Source: Streptomyces pluripotens (lineage in GTDB: Bacteria; Actinomycetota; Actinomycetes; Streptomycetales; Streptomycetaceae). Taken from it: a stretch of 64,000 bases of DNA. The translations under genes were made by a program, and so were the position numbers. The notes under the pieces were generated by a model. That model saw only the letters and a list, made by a program, of their open reading frames with translations, was not told the origin of the DNA and did not search any database. Where the stretch lies: NCBI RefSeq assembly GCF_000802245.2, contig NZ_CP021080.1, positions 4,898,001 through 4,962,000 of the forward strand, in the 5' to 3' direction. Position 1 is the first letter of the stretch. Every line of letters begins with the position of its first letter. This document shows positions 43,731 through 52,730 of the stretch, piece after piece.

Positions 43731-43871
43731 GGTCACAATCCTGCCTCGTTCCCGGCCCGAATCGGGAACCGAGTAAACCGTGAGTAAGTTGCATAGATGT
43801 GGGCTCGCGATCACGGGGCCCACGGGGGGCCCGCGAACCCGAGGGCCTGACGGATCGACAGCGACTTCGAG

Positions 43872-46868
43872 GTGCGCACCTTGGCTTTCCAGATGCCGGA
43901 CCGCGGCGGAGGCCCGACGGGGCCACGGATCAGAGCGGGCCGCCCGTCCCGGCGCGTCCGGACCCTGCTCATGACGCTGGGCGTGCTTGCTGTACTCGGC
44001 ATGGCGTTCACGATGTTCGCGGGCTTCTGGACCGACTGGCTGTGGTACCGGTCGGTGCACTACTCGTCCGTGTTCACCACCACCTTGTGGACCAAGATCG
44101 GGTTGTTCCTCGTCTTCGGTCTGTTGATGGCGACCGCGGTCGCCATCAACGTCTGGCTCGCGCACCGGTTGCGACCGCCACTCAGCGCCATGTCCGTGGA
44201 GCAGCAGAGCCTCGACCGGTACCGGATGGGCATCGCCCCCTACAAGAAGTGGCTGCTGCTCGCCGTCACCGCGCTGGTCGGCCTCGTCGCCGGAGCCTCG
44301 GCGTCGAGCCAGTGGCGGACCTGGCTGATGTGGGTCAACGGCGTGCCCTTCCACCAGAAGGACCCGCAGTTCCACCTCGACATCGCCTTCTACGCCTTCG
44401 ACCTGCCCTGGTACCGGTTCCTGCTGGGCTTCGGCTTCGCTGCCGCCATTCTGTCCCTGATCGCCGCCGCGCTCACCCACTACCTGTACGGCGGGCTGCG
44501 CGTCACCAGTCCGGGGGCGCGTGCCACCGCCGCGGCGACCGGGCACCTGTCCGTGCTGCTCGGCATCTTCGTCGCCCTCAAGGCGGTCGCCTACTGGCTC
44601 GACCGGTACGGCCTGGCCGTCAAGTCCAGCGACTTCAAAGCGACCGATGACTGGACCGGTCTGCGCTACGTCGACGCCAACGCCTATCTGCCGGCCAAGA
44701 CGATCCTGTTCTGCATCGCCGTCATCTGTGCGCTGCTGTTCTTCGCCACGCTGTGGCGACGCACCTGGCAGCTTCCCGTCATCGGCTTCGGCCTGATGGT
44801 CCTCTCGGCCATCCTCATCGGCGGCCTGTACCCGGCGATCGTGCAGAAGTTCCAGGTCCAGCCCAACGAGCAGGCCAAGGAAGCCCCGTACGTCCAGAAG
44901 AACATCAAGGCGACGCGTGAGGCGTACGGCATCGACGACACCAAGGTCACCGAGTACGAGGGCAAGTCCACGACCTCGGACAAGACCAAGCTGCGCGATG
45001 ACGTGGGGGACGCGGCCAGCATCCGCATCATGGACCCGAACATCGTCTCGCCGACGTTCCAACAGCTCCAGCAGATGAAGAACTACTACGGCTTCCCGAC
45101 CAACCTGGACGTCGACCGGTACACCACCGAGGGCGGCAAGGACCAGGACACGGTCATCGGACTGCGGGAGCTGAACCTGGCCGGCATCCCGAAGAACAAC
45201 TGGATCAACGACCACTTCCGCTACACGCACGGCTACGGGGTGGTCGCGGCCAAGGGCACCGCGGCCGACGCCCAGGGCCAGCCGGTCTTCACCGAGTACG
45301 ACCTGCCGTCGAAGGGCGACCTCGGCACGTACCAGCAGCGCATCTACTACGGGGAGAAGACCACCACGTACTCGATCGTCGGTGGCCCCCAGAAGGAGAT
45401 CGACTACTCCGACGACAGCGGCGAGAAGACCACCAGCTACCAGGGCAAGAGCGGCATCAACCTGGACAACCCGGTCAACCGGGCCGCGTACGCGGTGGCG
45501 TTCAACGAGCCGCAGATCCTCTACTCGGGTGCGATCGGCAAGGGTTCGCGGATCCTGTACAACCGCACGCCCAAGGAGCGCGTCGAGGCGATCGCCCCCT
45601 GGCTGACCATCGACGGCGACGCCTACCCGGCGATCGTGAATCACCACATTCAGTGGATCGTCGATGCGTACACGACCTCCAACGGCTATCCGTACTCGTC
45701 CCGCACGACCCTCGGTGACACCACGGCCGACTCGCTGACCGCCACCAACGACTCGCGCTCCGTGGTGGCCCAGCAGAACCAGGTCAACTACATCCGGAAC
45801 TCGGTGAAGGCGACCGTCGACGCGTACACCGGCGAGGTCAGGCTGTACCAGTGGGACACCGAGGACCCGGTGCTCAAGACCTGGATGAAGGCGTTCCCCG
45901 GCACGGTGCAGCCGAAGAGCGCCATCAGCTCGTCTCTGATGGCGCATCTGCGGTACCCGCAGGACCTGTTCAAGGTCCAGCGCGAGCTGCTCACCCGCTA
46001 CCACGTGACGGACGCGCAGACGTTCCTCACCGGTAGCGAGGTGTGGCAGGTGCCCGACGACCCGACCAACAAGTCGGGCAACGCAGTGCCGCCGTACTAC
46101 CTGAGCATGAAGATGCCCGACCAGGCGAAGCAGGCCTTCTCCTTGTCGACGACGTTCACTCCCAACGGCCGTTACAACCTCAGTGCGCTCATGTCCGTCG
46201 ACGCTGAGGCCGGCTCCGGTGACTACGGCAAGATCAGAATTCTGAAGCTGCCCACCAGTACGACGGTCGACGGCCCCAAACAGGTGCAGAGCCAATTCAA
46301 CTCCGAGCAGAAGATCGCCGCCGCCATCAGACTGCTCAAGGGTGGCGATTCCGAGGTCGAGTACGGCAACCTGCTGACCGTGCCGCTGGACGGCGGGCTG
46401 CTCTACGTGGAGCCGGTCTACGTGCGCGGCGGTGGTCTCAAGTACCCGTTGCTGCGCAAGGTGTTGGTGACCTACGAGGGCAAGACCGCGTTCGAGGACA
46501 CGCTCGGAGAGGCGCTCGACACGGTCTTCGGCACGAAGGCTTCCACCACCACACCACCGGACACGGGTACCACGAACCCGCCCACGTCCAACAACCCGAC
46601 CGTCCAGCAGGCGCTGGACGATGCGCAGAAGGCGTTCACGGCCGGGCAGGAGGCCCTGAAACAGGCGGACGGGCCCGACTGGACGGCGTACGCCAAGGCG
46701 CAGAAGGACCTGCAGGACGCGCTCAAGCGGGCCCGTGACGCGGAGACCAAGGCCGCCAACTCGGCAAGCGGCAAGAACGCCGACAACGGCACGGAGAAGA
46801 GCGCGGCCAAGAGTGGCGACAAGAGCCCGGACGGCAACGCCGGCAACAACGCCGGACAGACCGGATAG
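43872..46868 (+). CDS. UPF0182 family large membrane protein
   Basis: 998 aa from GTG 43872; ATG 43893 is an alternative. Seven or so membrane helices lie in the first 340 residues ([20 protein letters not shown], then [20 protein letters not shown]). A long outside domain follows from about 345, containing the family blocks YRTLGDT-like [12 protein letters not shown] and VQYYMRMPGQ-like [12 protein letters not shown]. The last 120 residues are a Thr/Asn/Asp-rich linker plus an Ala/Lys coiled-coil-like tail. The family is conserved in actinobacteria and cyanobacteria; no role is established to my knowledge. tRNA-fMet follows. Confidence 0.9.
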   Translation: MRTLAFQMPDRGGGPTGPRIRAGRPSRRVRTLLMTLGVLAVLGMAFTMFAGFWTDWLWYRSVHYSSVFTTTLWTKIGLFLVFGLLMATAVAINVWLAHRLRPPLSAMSVEQQSLDRYRMGIAPYKKWLLLAVTALVGLVAGASASSQWRTWLMWVNGVPFHQKDPQFHLDIAFYAFDLPWYRFLLGFGFAAAILSLIAAALTHYLYGGLRVTSPGARATAAATGHLSVLLGIFVALKAVAYWLDRYGLAVKSSDFKATDDWTGLRYVDANAYLPAKTILFCIAVICALLFFATLWRRTWQLPVIGFGLMVLSAILIGGLYPAIVQKFQVQPNEQAKEAPYVQKNIKATREAYGIDDTKVTEYEGKSTTSDKTKLRDDVGDAASIRIMDPNIVSPTFQQLQQMKNYYGFPTNLDVDRYTTEGGKDQDTVIGLRELNLAGIPKNNWINDHFRYTHGYGVVAAKGTAADAQGQPVFTEYDLPSKGDLGTYQQRIYYGEKTTTYSIVGGPQKEIDYSDDSGEKTTSYQGKSGINLDNPVNRAAYAVAFNEPQILYSGAIGKGSRILYNRTPKERVEAIAPWLTIDGDAYPAIVNHHIQWIVDAYTTSNGYPYSSRTTLGDTTADSLTATNDSRSVVAQQNQVNYIRNSVKATVDAYTGEVRLYQWDTEDPVLKTWMKAFPGTVQPKSAISSSLMAHLRYPQDLFKVQRELLTRYHVTDAQTFLTGSEVWQVPDDPTNKSGNAVPPYYLSMKMPDQAKQAFSLSTTFTPNGRYNLSALMSVDAEAGSGDYGKIRILKLPTSTTVDGPKQVQSQFNSEQKIAAAIRLLKGGDSEVEYGNLLTVPLDGGLLYVEPVYVRGGGLKYPLLRKVLVTYEGKTAFEDTLGEALDTVFGTKASTTTPPDTGTTNPPTSNNPTVQQALDDAQKAFTAGQEALKQADGPDWTAYAKAQKDLQDALKRARDAETKAANSASGKNADNGTEKSAAKSGDKSPDGNAGNNAGQTG

Positions 46869-46950
46869 GCCGGAGGGACTGGACAGGACGGGGCAAGAGC
46901 GGGAGTTGATCAAGCGACCCCCGCGCCGTGGTACGGTTATCTCGCAACGG

Positions 46951-47024
46951 CGCGGGGTGGAGCAGCTCGGTAGCTCGCTGGGCTCATAACCCAGAGGTCG
47001 CAGGTTCAAATCCTGTCCCCGCTA
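46951..47024 (+). tRNA. initiator tRNA-fMet (CAT), copy 1
   Basis: 74 bases without encoded CCA. The anticodon loop is CTCATAA. Initiator hallmarks are present: an unpaired 1-72 position (C with T), A11-T24 in the D stem and three G-C pairs closing the anticodon stem. A perfect terminator follows at 47032. Identical in sequence to the copy at 49113. Confidence 0.95.
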
Positions 47025-47031
47025 CTGCAAT

Positions 47032-47066
47032 CGAAGGCCCGGATCCTACAGGGATCCGGGCCTTCG
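47032..47066 (+). terminator. terminator after tRNA-fMet copy 1
   Basis: 15-bp perfect stem (47032-47046 with 47052-47066), loop TACAG, 7 bases after the tRNA. Confidence 0.88.
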
Positions 47067-47228
47067 TGGTGTGCGAACTCATGTCCGGAGGGGAGGCTGG
47101 CCGCGCCGCCGTGGGGAGTTGCTGGATTTGTGTTTGGCTTGTCTCTCTGTGGGCATGTCGACAAAACGCTCAAGTGACCTCACGGGCTGCGGTATACCGG
47201 GTATACCCAGGTTGCAGGTGGTGCGACG

Positions 47229-49043
47229 ATGGACGTTATGGGGGACAAGGCGACTCTGTTCGAGACAGGGCGATTTGTGCAGCCTTCAGGCGAGGAGGCG
47301 TCCCGCGACGAACGGGACGACATGGGGGAGGCCGCCGAGGAACTGCGCCTGTGCCTTGCCGCGGAGACCGGCGATGCGGAGGCCATGAGCGTCCTCGGGG
47401 CCATGTTGCTGCGCCGCGGCGACCTGGACGGAGCCGAACCCCATCTGCGGGCCGCCACCACGGCCGGTGACCGGGCTGCCGCCAACAACCTGGGTGTTCT
47501 GCTCCACCAACGCGGCTACCCGGAGGAAGCCGCCGGCTGGTGGCGGATCGCCGCCGTCGCCGGTTCCGCCGCGGCTGCGCACGCGCTGGGTCGCTACCAC
47601 CGTGAACGCGGGGACGAGCCGGCTGCCGAGTACTGGCTGCGCCAGTCCGCCGAGCAGGGTCACCTCCTGGGCGCCTACGCGCTGGCCGACCTGCTGGACC
47701 ACCGCGGGGATGCCGGTGCTGAGCACTGGCTGCGGGCCGCCGCCGAGCGCGGGCACCGGGAGGCCGCCTACCGGCTGGCGCGTGCGCTCGACCGCCAGGC
47801 AGGAGGGCAAGAGGAGGTGGGTGGGCCTGACAACGCTGTCGCGGAGGCCGAGCAGTGGTACCGGCAGGCCGCCGCCCGCGGTCACCGGCAGGCCGCACTG
47901 CATCTCGGGGCGATCCTGGAGAAGCGCGGCGAACTCAAGGAGGCCGGGCGTTGGTATCTCACCTCCGCCAAGGATGGTGAGCCACGCGCCGCCTGCGCGC
48001 TCGGGTTCTTGCTGCGCGACGCGGGCGACACGGAAAGCGCGGCCGTGTGGTGGCTGCGTGCGGCCCAGGAGGGCGACGGCAACGCGGCCAACGCCCTCGG
48101 CGCCCTGCATGCCGAGCGGGGGGAGACGCAGACCGCCGAGCGGTGGTACCGGGCGGCGCTGGACGCCGGCGACGACAACGGTGCCTACAACCTCGGACTG
48201 CTCTGTGCCGAGCAGGGGCGGACCGCGCAGGCCGATCAGTGGTACCGCCGTGCTGCGTACGCCGGGCACCGGGAGGCGGCGAACGCCCTTGCCGTATTGC
48301 TGCTCCAGGTCGGCGACACGGCCGGGGCCGAACCGTGGTTCTCCAAGGCCGCGGAGGCCGGCAGCGTGGACGCCGCGTTCAACCTCGGCATTCTGTACGC
48401 CGGGCGCGGCGGGGAAGCGGCGGCGCTGCGCTGGTACGAGCGGGCGGCCTCCGCCGGGCATGCGGAGGCCGCGCTGCAGGTCGGGATCGCCAGGCTGCGC
48501 GAGGGCGAGGAGCAGGAGGCCGAGCGTCATCTGCGGTGCGCCGCCGGCGGCGGCAGCGCGGAGGGTGCCTACCGGCTGGCCACCGTGCTCGATGCCCGCC
48601 GGCCACCGGAGCCCGCGCACGAACTGGGGGAGGTCGTGCACGAGAAGACCGAGTGCGAGGAGTGGTACGAGCGGGCGGCCTCGCAGGGACACCGGCGGGC
48701 GCAGGTCCGGGTGGGCATGCTCGCGGCGGCTCGGGGCGATGTGGTGGAGGCGGCGCGGTGGTACCGGGCGGCTGCCGAGGCCGGGTCGCGCAACGGCGCC
48801 TTCAACCTTGGACTGCTGCTGGCCAGGGAAGGCAGCGAACCGGAAGCGGCCGTGTGGTGGACTCGGGCGGCCGATGCCGGTCACGGCCGGGCGGCACTTC
48901 GGCTGGCCCTCGTCTACGCGCGTCGCGGTGAGCTGGCGGAGGGGCAGAAGTGGGCCGACCGGGCGGTGGAGCTGGGGCCGGCGGAGGTGTCGGAGCGGGC
49001 GGGGCGGCTGCGGGACGCCCTGCGGGAGGAGCTGTCGGCGTGA
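47229..49043 (+). CDS. Sel1/tetratricopeptide-repeat protein between the two initiator tRNA genes
   Basis: 604 aa from ATG 47229, no signal or membrane segment. After about 40 residues the protein is a continuous array of 34-36-residue helical repeats, at least a dozen, with the pattern AEQWYRQAAARGHRQAALHL / GNAANALGALHAERG typical of Sel1-like TPRs. The array should form a scaffold that binds other proteins. Two acid-rich inserts, near residues 190 and 460, break it. The flanking tRNAs are not co-transcribed, since each has its own terminator. Partner unknown. Confidence 0.88.
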   Translation: MDVMGDKATLFETGRFVQPSGEEASRDERDDMGEAAEELRLCLAAETGDAEAMSVLGAMLLRRGDLDGAEPHLRAATTAGDRAAANNLGVLLHQRGYPEEAAGWWRIAAVAGSAAAAHALGRYHRERGDEPAAEYWLRQSAEQGHLLGAYALADLLDHRGDAGAEHWLRAAAERGHREAAYRLARALDRQAGGQEEVGGPDNAVAEAEQWYRQAAARGHRQAALHLGAILEKRGELKEAGRWYLTSAKDGEPRAACALGFLLRDAGDTESAAVWWLRAAQEGDGNAANALGALHAERGETQTAERWYRAALDAGDDNGAYNLGLLCAEQGRTAQADQWYRRAAYAGHREAANALAVLLLQVGDTAGAEPWFSKAAEAGSVDAAFNLGILYAGRGGEAAALRWYERAASAGHAEAALQVGIARLREGEEQEAERHLRCAAGGGSAEGAYRLATVLDARRPPEPAHELGEVVHEKTECEEWYERAASQGHRRAQVRVGMLAAARGDVVEAARWYRAAAEAGSRNGAFNLGLLLAREGSEPEAAVWWTRAADAGHGRAALRLALVYARRGELAEGQKWADRAVELGPAEVSERAGRLRDALREELSA

Positions 49044-49070
49044 GCCTGGCCACGTGGCCCACCCATCGAT

Positions 49071-49100
49071 TTGCTTCCGCGGGCTTCCCTCGCGTAATGT
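49071..49100 (+). promoter_or_regulatory. promoter of tRNA-fMet copy 2
   Basis: TTGCTT (49071-49076), 18 bases, TAATGT (49095-49100), 12 bases before the tRNA. Spacing and position fit a sigma-70-type housekeeping promoter. Confidence 0.6.
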
Positions 49101-49112
49101 CGTGTTCACCGA

Positions 49113-49186
49113 CGCGGGGTGGAGCAGCTCGGTAGCTCGCTGGGCTCATAACCCAGAGGTCGCAGGTTCAAATCCTGTCCCCGCTA
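49113..49186 (+). tRNA. initiator tRNA-fMet (CAT), copy 2
   Basis: Identical over all 74 bases to the copy at 46951, with the same initiator features. Flanking sequence differs after three shared bases on the 3' side and none on the 5' side, so the copies are old or gene-converted, not a recent block duplication. Own promoter and terminator. Confidence 0.95.
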
Positions 49187-49193
49187 CTGAAGG

Positions 49194-49231
49194 CCGAGGG
49201 CCGGAATCCAGAGATGGATTCCGGCCCTCGG
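49194..49231 (+). terminator. terminator after tRNA-fMet copy 2
   Basis: 16-bp perfect stem (49194-49209 with 49216-49231), loop AGAGAT, followed by TGTTT. Confidence 0.88.
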
Positions 49232-49379
49232 TGTTTGCGGAGGGTGTGCCCGTACCTACCCGTTGCCCATGCGTCGCCGGCGGGTGCGGCCGGCCGGTGT
49301 GTGGAGGGCGGGCCGTGCAAGGGTGCCGCAGGGCCCCGGTGCCGACCGCCTTGAGTTCCGGGCTCTCCAGGGTCGGCCG

Positions 49380-49796
49380 CTACGCGCCCGCGCAGCTCGG
49401 GCACAGGCCGCGGTACGTCACCTCGACGTCGGACACCGTGAAGCCGAAGCGCTCGGTGTCGGGGAGGTCGGCGAGGGGATCGCCCGTCGGGTGGACGTCG
49501 CGGATCGCGCCGCACCGGGCGCAGACCAGGTGATGGTGCGGTCGGTGCGCGTTCGGGTCGTACCGCTTGGCGCGCTTGTCCGTCGCGACTTCCAGTACCT
49601 CGCCGAGGGAGACCAGTTCTCCCAGCGTGTTGTAGACGGTCGCGCGGGAGATCTCGGGCAGCTTCGCGACAGCGCGCGCGTGGACCTCGTCGGCCGTCAA
49701 GTGGACGTGCTCGCCGTCCAGGACCTCGGCCACCACGCGCCGCTGCGCGGTCATCCGCCATCCGCGTCCACGCAGCCGTTCCAGAAGGTCGCTCAT
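49380..49796 (-). CDS. Fur-family transcriptional regulator (PerR/CatR-like)
   Basis: 138 aa from ATG 49796; GTG 49823 would add 9 residues. Winged-helix N-terminus: RGWRMTAQRRVVAEVLDG and ISRATVYNTLGELVSLGEV. The dimer/metal domain has HRPHHHLVCARCG, with two structural zinc CxxC pairs (CARC and CPSC). It is peroxide-sensing (PerR/FurA/CatR) in type and would repress antioxidant genes when metal-bound. Divergently placed beside it is the remnant of a catalase gene, the usual target of CatR. Confidence 0.88.
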   Translation of the reverse strand: MSDLLERLRGRGWRMTAQRRVVAEVLDGEHVHLTADEVHARAVAKLPEISRATVYNTLGELVSLGEVLEVATDKRAKRYDPNAHRPHHHLVCARCGAIRDVHPTGDPLADLPDTERFGFTVSDVEVTYRGLCPSCAGA

Positions 49797-49841
49797 GGCT
49801 ACCACCCTAACAGGAAGGCGCACCAGGTTGGGAATAGGTGT

Positions 49842-49868
49842 GATTTTAGAGCAGAGTTTGATTTAGAT
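49842..49868. promoter_or_regulatory. candidate operator of the Fur-like regulator
   Basis: An unusually AT-rich patch just upstream of the Fur-like gene holds a direct repeat, GATTTTAGA (49842-49850) and GATTTAGA (49860-49867), one 18-base step apart. Two in-phase helix turns fit a PerR/Fur-type site. Inferred only. Confidence 0.4.
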
Positions 49869-49882
49869 GTAGTCCATCATGG

Positions 49883-50008
49883 GATCGATTCGACCCGAAC
49901 CCGTGCGACCTGCGCGAGGCGATCGAGCGCGGTGTGTTCCCGAACTTCCGCAACGCCGGTGTCGATTTCGGAGAACGGCTGGAGGTCGCGGTGCAGGCGC
50001 TGCGCGGC
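49883..50008 (+). pseudogene. catalase gene remnant (C-terminal fragment)
   Basis: An open frame with no start (stop codon at 49859, no ATG/GTG before the match) encodes RFDPNPCDLREAIERG then FPNFRNAGVDFGERLEVAVQAL. The second part fits the extreme C-terminus of Streptomyces clade-3 catalases (NFRxAxxDFGxRLxxAVQAL). The first resembles internal catalase text (DLREAIERG). The heme-binding body is absent. The frame then runs on without the native stop into antisense of the CBS gene. I read it as a catalase gene reduced by internal and 5' deletion, next to its former regulator. Confidence 0.6.
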
Positions 50009-50082
50009 CGAGCCGCCCGCGTCGCCCGTACCGCCGGGCGGGCCAAACCCCGTAGTGCTCGGGGGCGCCCCGCTTCTCACGG

Positions 50083-50487
50083 TCAGGGCACGGGCGCCGG
50101 CTCTGAGGCCGGGGCCCAGCAGCGGATGATGTCGCGGACCGAGACGATTCCGGTCACCTCGCCACGGTCCAGGACGACCAGGTGTCTGAAGCCGCCGTGG
50201 GCCATGGCGCGAGCCGCTTCTCGGAGCGTCCACGTCGGGCCGGCGAAGACGATGTCGGTGGTGGTGTGGGCGCGGGTGTGCTCGGAGTCCGGGTCCTGGC
50301 CGAGGCCGACGGAGTCGAGGATGTCGCGTTCGGTGAGGATGCCGATGCCGTCACCGTCCGGGTCGTGGACCACGGCGGCGCCGACGCGGCGGGCGGACAT
50401 CAGGGCGGCCGCCTCGCGGAGGGTGTGCGCGGGGCCGACGGTGAGGATCACTGTGCTCATGGCGTCGCGGACGAGCATGGCGGGCAT
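50083..50487 (-). CDS. two-CBS-domain protein
   Basis: 134 aa from ATG 50487, with AGGAGG 10 bases upstream; a frame open to 50814 is antisense to hisN. CBS1 has VRDAMSTVILTVGPAHTLRE and GIGILTERDILD; CBS2 has TWTLREAARAMAHGGFRHLVV and TGIVSVRDIIR. Tandem CBS pairs bind adenosine nucleotides and often sense energy state. There is no attached effector domain, so it acts as a stand-alone sensor. The 173-base gap upstream (50488-50660) should hold its promoter. Confidence 0.9.
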   Translation of the reverse strand: MPAMLVRDAMSTVILTVGPAHTLREAAALMSARRVGAAVVHDPDGDGIGILTERDILDSVGLGQDPDSEHTRAHTTTDIVFAGPTWTLREAARAMAHGGFRHLVVLDRGEVTGIVSVRDIIRCWAPASEPAPVP

Positions 50488-50660
50488 GGATGGGCCACCT
50501 CCTAGGAGTCCCCGGGGTCGTCCAGGCCCGGCGCCGGAGGCGCCTGTTCGGCACTGCACAAGTTCACAAGTGGGGGTGGACTCAGAGTGCCAGGTAAAGG
50601 GAGGGTCAACAAGGGGGCGCGCGAGGCCAGTTGAGGGCGTATGCAGGCTCCTCTTGCTGC

Positions 50661-51461
50661 TCAGTAGCGCTGGTTGAGATACCCCAGCAACGCGTCGTGC
50701 AACAGGCCGTTCGATGCGGCCGCGTTGCCGCCGTGCGGACCCGGGCGGCCGTCGAGGCCGGTGAAGGTGCCGCCCGCCTCGGTGACGACGATCGCGGTCG
50801 CCGCCATGTCCCACAGCGACAGCTCAGGCTCGGCGCAGATGTCGACCGAGCCCTCGGCGACCATCATGTACGGCCAGAAGTCGCCGTACGCGCGGGTGCG
50901 CCACACCTGACGGGTGAGGTCTAGGAAGCCGTCGAGGCGACCCTGCTCCTCCCAGCCGGAGAGGGAGGAGTACCCGAAGGAGGCGTCCGCGAGATCACCG
51001 ACACGGGAGACGTGGATACGGGTCGCCGAGGACAGGCTGCGGCCGGTGAAGGAACCCTGGCCCTTCGCGGCCCACCAGCGGCGGCCGAGCGCGGGGGCGG
51101 AGACCACGCCGACGACGGGCCAGTAGCCGCCCTCTCCCGCCTCCGTCAGGGCGATCAGGGTCGCCCAGACGGGAACGCCGCGTACGTAGTTCTTGGTGCC
51201 GTCGATGGGGTCGATCACCCAGCGGCGCGGACCGGTGCCCGCGGTGCCGAACTCCTCGCCGAGGATCGCGTCCCGCGGGCGGGCACGCTGGAGCTGGCCG
51301 CGGATGAGCTCTTCGGCCGCCTTGTCCGCCTCGCTCACCGGGGTCATGTCCGGTTTGGTCTCCACCTGTAGATCGAGGGCCTTGAAGCGGTCCATGGTGG
51401 CGGCGTCGGCGGCGTCCGCGAGGACGTGGGCGAGGCGCAGGTCATCGAGGTAGTCCGGCAT
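50661..51461 (-). CDS. hisN: histidinol-phosphatase HisN (inositol-monophosphatase fold)
   Basis: 266 aa from ATG 51461. Metal and phosphate motifs of the IMPase superfamily: ILGEEFG (about residue 68), [15 protein letters not shown] (about 82) and [18 protein letters not shown] (about 212). The Gly-Thr-Lys-Asn form and overall length fit the actinobacterial HisN branch, which removes phosphate from L-histidinol phosphate in histidine synthesis. An inositol-1-phosphatase function is the alternative. It is not linked to other his genes. Confidence 0.85.
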   Translation of the reverse strand: MPDYLDDLRLAHVLADAADAATMDRFKALDLQVETKPDMTPVSEADKAAEELIRGQLQRARPRDAILGEEFGTAGTGPRRWVIDPIDGTKNYVRGVPVWATLIALTEAGEGGYWPVVGVVSAPALGRRWWAAKGQGSFTGRSLSSATRIHVSRVGDLADASFGYSSLSGWEEQGRLDGFLDLTRQVWRTRAYGDFWPYMMVAEGSVDICAEPELSLWDMAATAIVVTEAGGTFTGLDGRPGPHGGNAAASNGLLHDALLGYLNQRY

Positions 51462-51597
51462 GGGACGAACGGTATCCGCCGGGCGGGTACGCGGGCCAGC
51501 GGGGGTGCGGGGAACCTCGCGAGCGACGATGAAGGACCGGTGGCCTCCGGATGGCCGAGGCCGGTACCACGATCGGTCGGAACCTCGCCCTGAACCC

Positions 51598-51626
51598 TTG
51601 ACAGTGCATGCGAGCGCGTCAAATCT
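51598..51626 (+). promoter_or_regulatory. promoter/operator candidate of the TetR gene
   Basis: A consensus -35 TTGACA (51598-51603) is followed 17 bases on by AAATCT. Inverted half-sites TTGAC (51598-51602) and GTCAA (51618-51622) flank it, so a dimeric repressor binding there would block the promoter. This fits autoregulation by the TetR protein encoded 36 bases downstream. Confidence 0.5.
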
Positions 51627-51661
51627 GGGCGCAGAGCCGCTCCACCCCCAGGGAGGCGAGG

Positions 51662-52267
51662 ATGCCTGCTGCCCGGGAATCGCTACTGGACGCCGCTGAC
51701 ACCGCTCTTGCGCGCCGGCCGTGGTCCGCGGTGCGGATGGTCGACGTGGCCGCGGCGGCCGGGGTGTCCCGGCAGACCCTGTACAACGAGTTCGGTAGCA
51801 AGGACGGGCTGGCCCGGGCACTGGTGCAGCGGGCGGCCGACGGCTACCTCGCCGGAGTCGAACGGGCACTCTCCGCCCCTGCGGAGCCACGAGACCGGCT
51901 CACCGCCACCGTCGAGTGGACGGCTGCCGCTGCCCGGGAGAACGCACTGGTCCGGGCCATGCTCACCGGATGCTGGAGCGAGCGGCTGCCGACGCCTCCG
52001 TTCTCCTCCGCGCAGTCCACCTCCACGGTGCCCGCCCAGCGGCGGGCCGACGGGCCGCTGCCGACACCCCGCGACTTCCTGCGGATCGTGCGGGACCGCG
52101 CGGTGACGGCGCTGACCGGCCCCGGCGTCACCCCTGCCGAGAGCGCCGGCCTTGCCCGCTCCTGCGAGCTCGTGGTCCGTCTCGCCCTGTCCTGTGTGGC
52201 GGCGCCGCCGGGGGAGGGCGAGATGGCGGAGCTGGTGCGAGCGGTGGCTCCCTGGCAGACGACGTGA
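51662..52267 (+). CDS. TetR-family transcriptional regulator
   Basis: 201 aa from ATG 51662 (GGGAGGCGAGG upstream). The N-terminal helix-turn-helix is [20 protein letters not shown] (about residues 24-43). The C-terminal ligand domain is not assignable to a known subfamily. It is convergent with an SMR transporter gene 43 bases away, the likeliest target besides itself. Divergent from hisN. Confidence 0.9.
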   Translation: MPAARESLLDAADTALARRPWSAVRMVDVAAAAGVSRQTLYNEFGSKDGLARALVQRAADGYLAGVERALSAPAEPRDRLTATVEWTAAAARENALVRAMLTGCWSERLPTPPFSSAQSTSTVPAQRRADGPLPTPRDFLRIVRDRAVTALTGPGVTPAESAGLARSCELVVRLALSCVAAPPGEGEMAELVRAVAPWQTT

Positions 52268-52309
52268 GTGATCCCACCGGTGGCCCGTGGTCGACTTCGC
52301 CCGGCCTGC

Positions 52310-52633
52310 TCAATGGGCCGAGCCCGACAACTGCAGGCCGATCACCCCGACGATGACCAGGCTGATCGAGACGATCTTCAGGGTGGAGACCAGGTCGCCG
52401 AGGAAGACCATGCCGTAGATGGCGGTGCCGGCAGCACCGATTCCGGTCCACACGGCGTAGGCCGGACCGACGTCGAGCTTCTTCAGCGAGAGCGTCAACA
52501 AGCCGAAGCTGCCGAGTGCGAACGAGGCGAACGCGATCGTCGGCCACAGCCGGGTGAACCCGTGTGAGAGCTTCAGACACACGGCGAAACCGGTCTCCAG
52601 AATCCCGGCCACTATGACCAGCAGCCACGCCAT
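52310..52633 (-). CDS. SMR-family small multidrug/guanidinium transporter
   Basis: 107 aa from ATG 52633 (GGGAGG 9 bases upstream). Four helices: WLLVIVAGILETGFAVCLKL with the membrane Glu13, WPTIAFASFALGSFGLLTLS, AYAVWTGIGAAGTAIYGMVF and VSISLVIVGVIGLQLSG. Glu13 is the proton/substrate site of EmrE and SugE/Gdx. GIGAAGTAI leans to the SugE/Gdx branch, which exports guanidinium, but drug export is possible. A structured leader precedes it, and the TetR gene is convergent. Confidence 0.88.
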   Translation of the reverse strand: MAWLLVIVAGILETGFAVCLKLSHGFTRLWPTIAFASFALGSFGLLTLSLKKLDVGPAYAVWTGIGAAGTAIYGMVFLGDLVSTLKIVSISLVIVGVIGLQLSGSAH

Positions 52634-52650
52634 GTGGGGTCCTCCCGTTG

Positions 52651-52691
52651 GTCCGGATCTCCGGCTCGGTGCGTCTATGCACTTACCGGAC
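52651..52691 (-). ncRNA. structured leader of the SMR gene (possible riboswitch or terminator)
   Basis: In the 97-base gap between rsgA and the SMR gene, GTCCGG (52651-52656) pairs with CCGGAC (52686-52691). Inside, GTGC (52670-52673) pairs with GCAC (52679-52682), with an alternative CCGG/CCGG hairpin near the SMR gene. Guanidine riboswitches often precede SMR genes, but I do not see the ACGR loops of class II or a clear class III pattern. It may simply be the rsgA terminator. Confidence 0.35.
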
Positions 52692-52730
52692 TCGCCGCCC
52701 GGCAAACAACGCATGACACCGCTCCGGGAC

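Noticed and set aside
43188..47009. 1273-codon open frame on the minus strand
   Set aside because: Only its last 180 codons (PPA1309, from ATG 43730) are a gene. The rest is antisense to UPF0182 and the tRNA and has shadow-type Val/Arg/Gly composition.
46951..49186. tRNA pair as ends of an integrated element
   Set aside because: No integrase, direct-repeat att sequence or composition shift; both tRNAs are whole and have normal terminators.
49834..49865. Possible sigma-R promoter beside the Fur-like gene
   Set aside because: GGAAT is followed by GTT only after 21 bases, outside the fixed spacing.
52634..52730. Guanidine-II or -III riboswitch before the SMR gene
   Set aside because: The stems do not show ACGR loops or a recognisable class III core, so I list only a structured leader.
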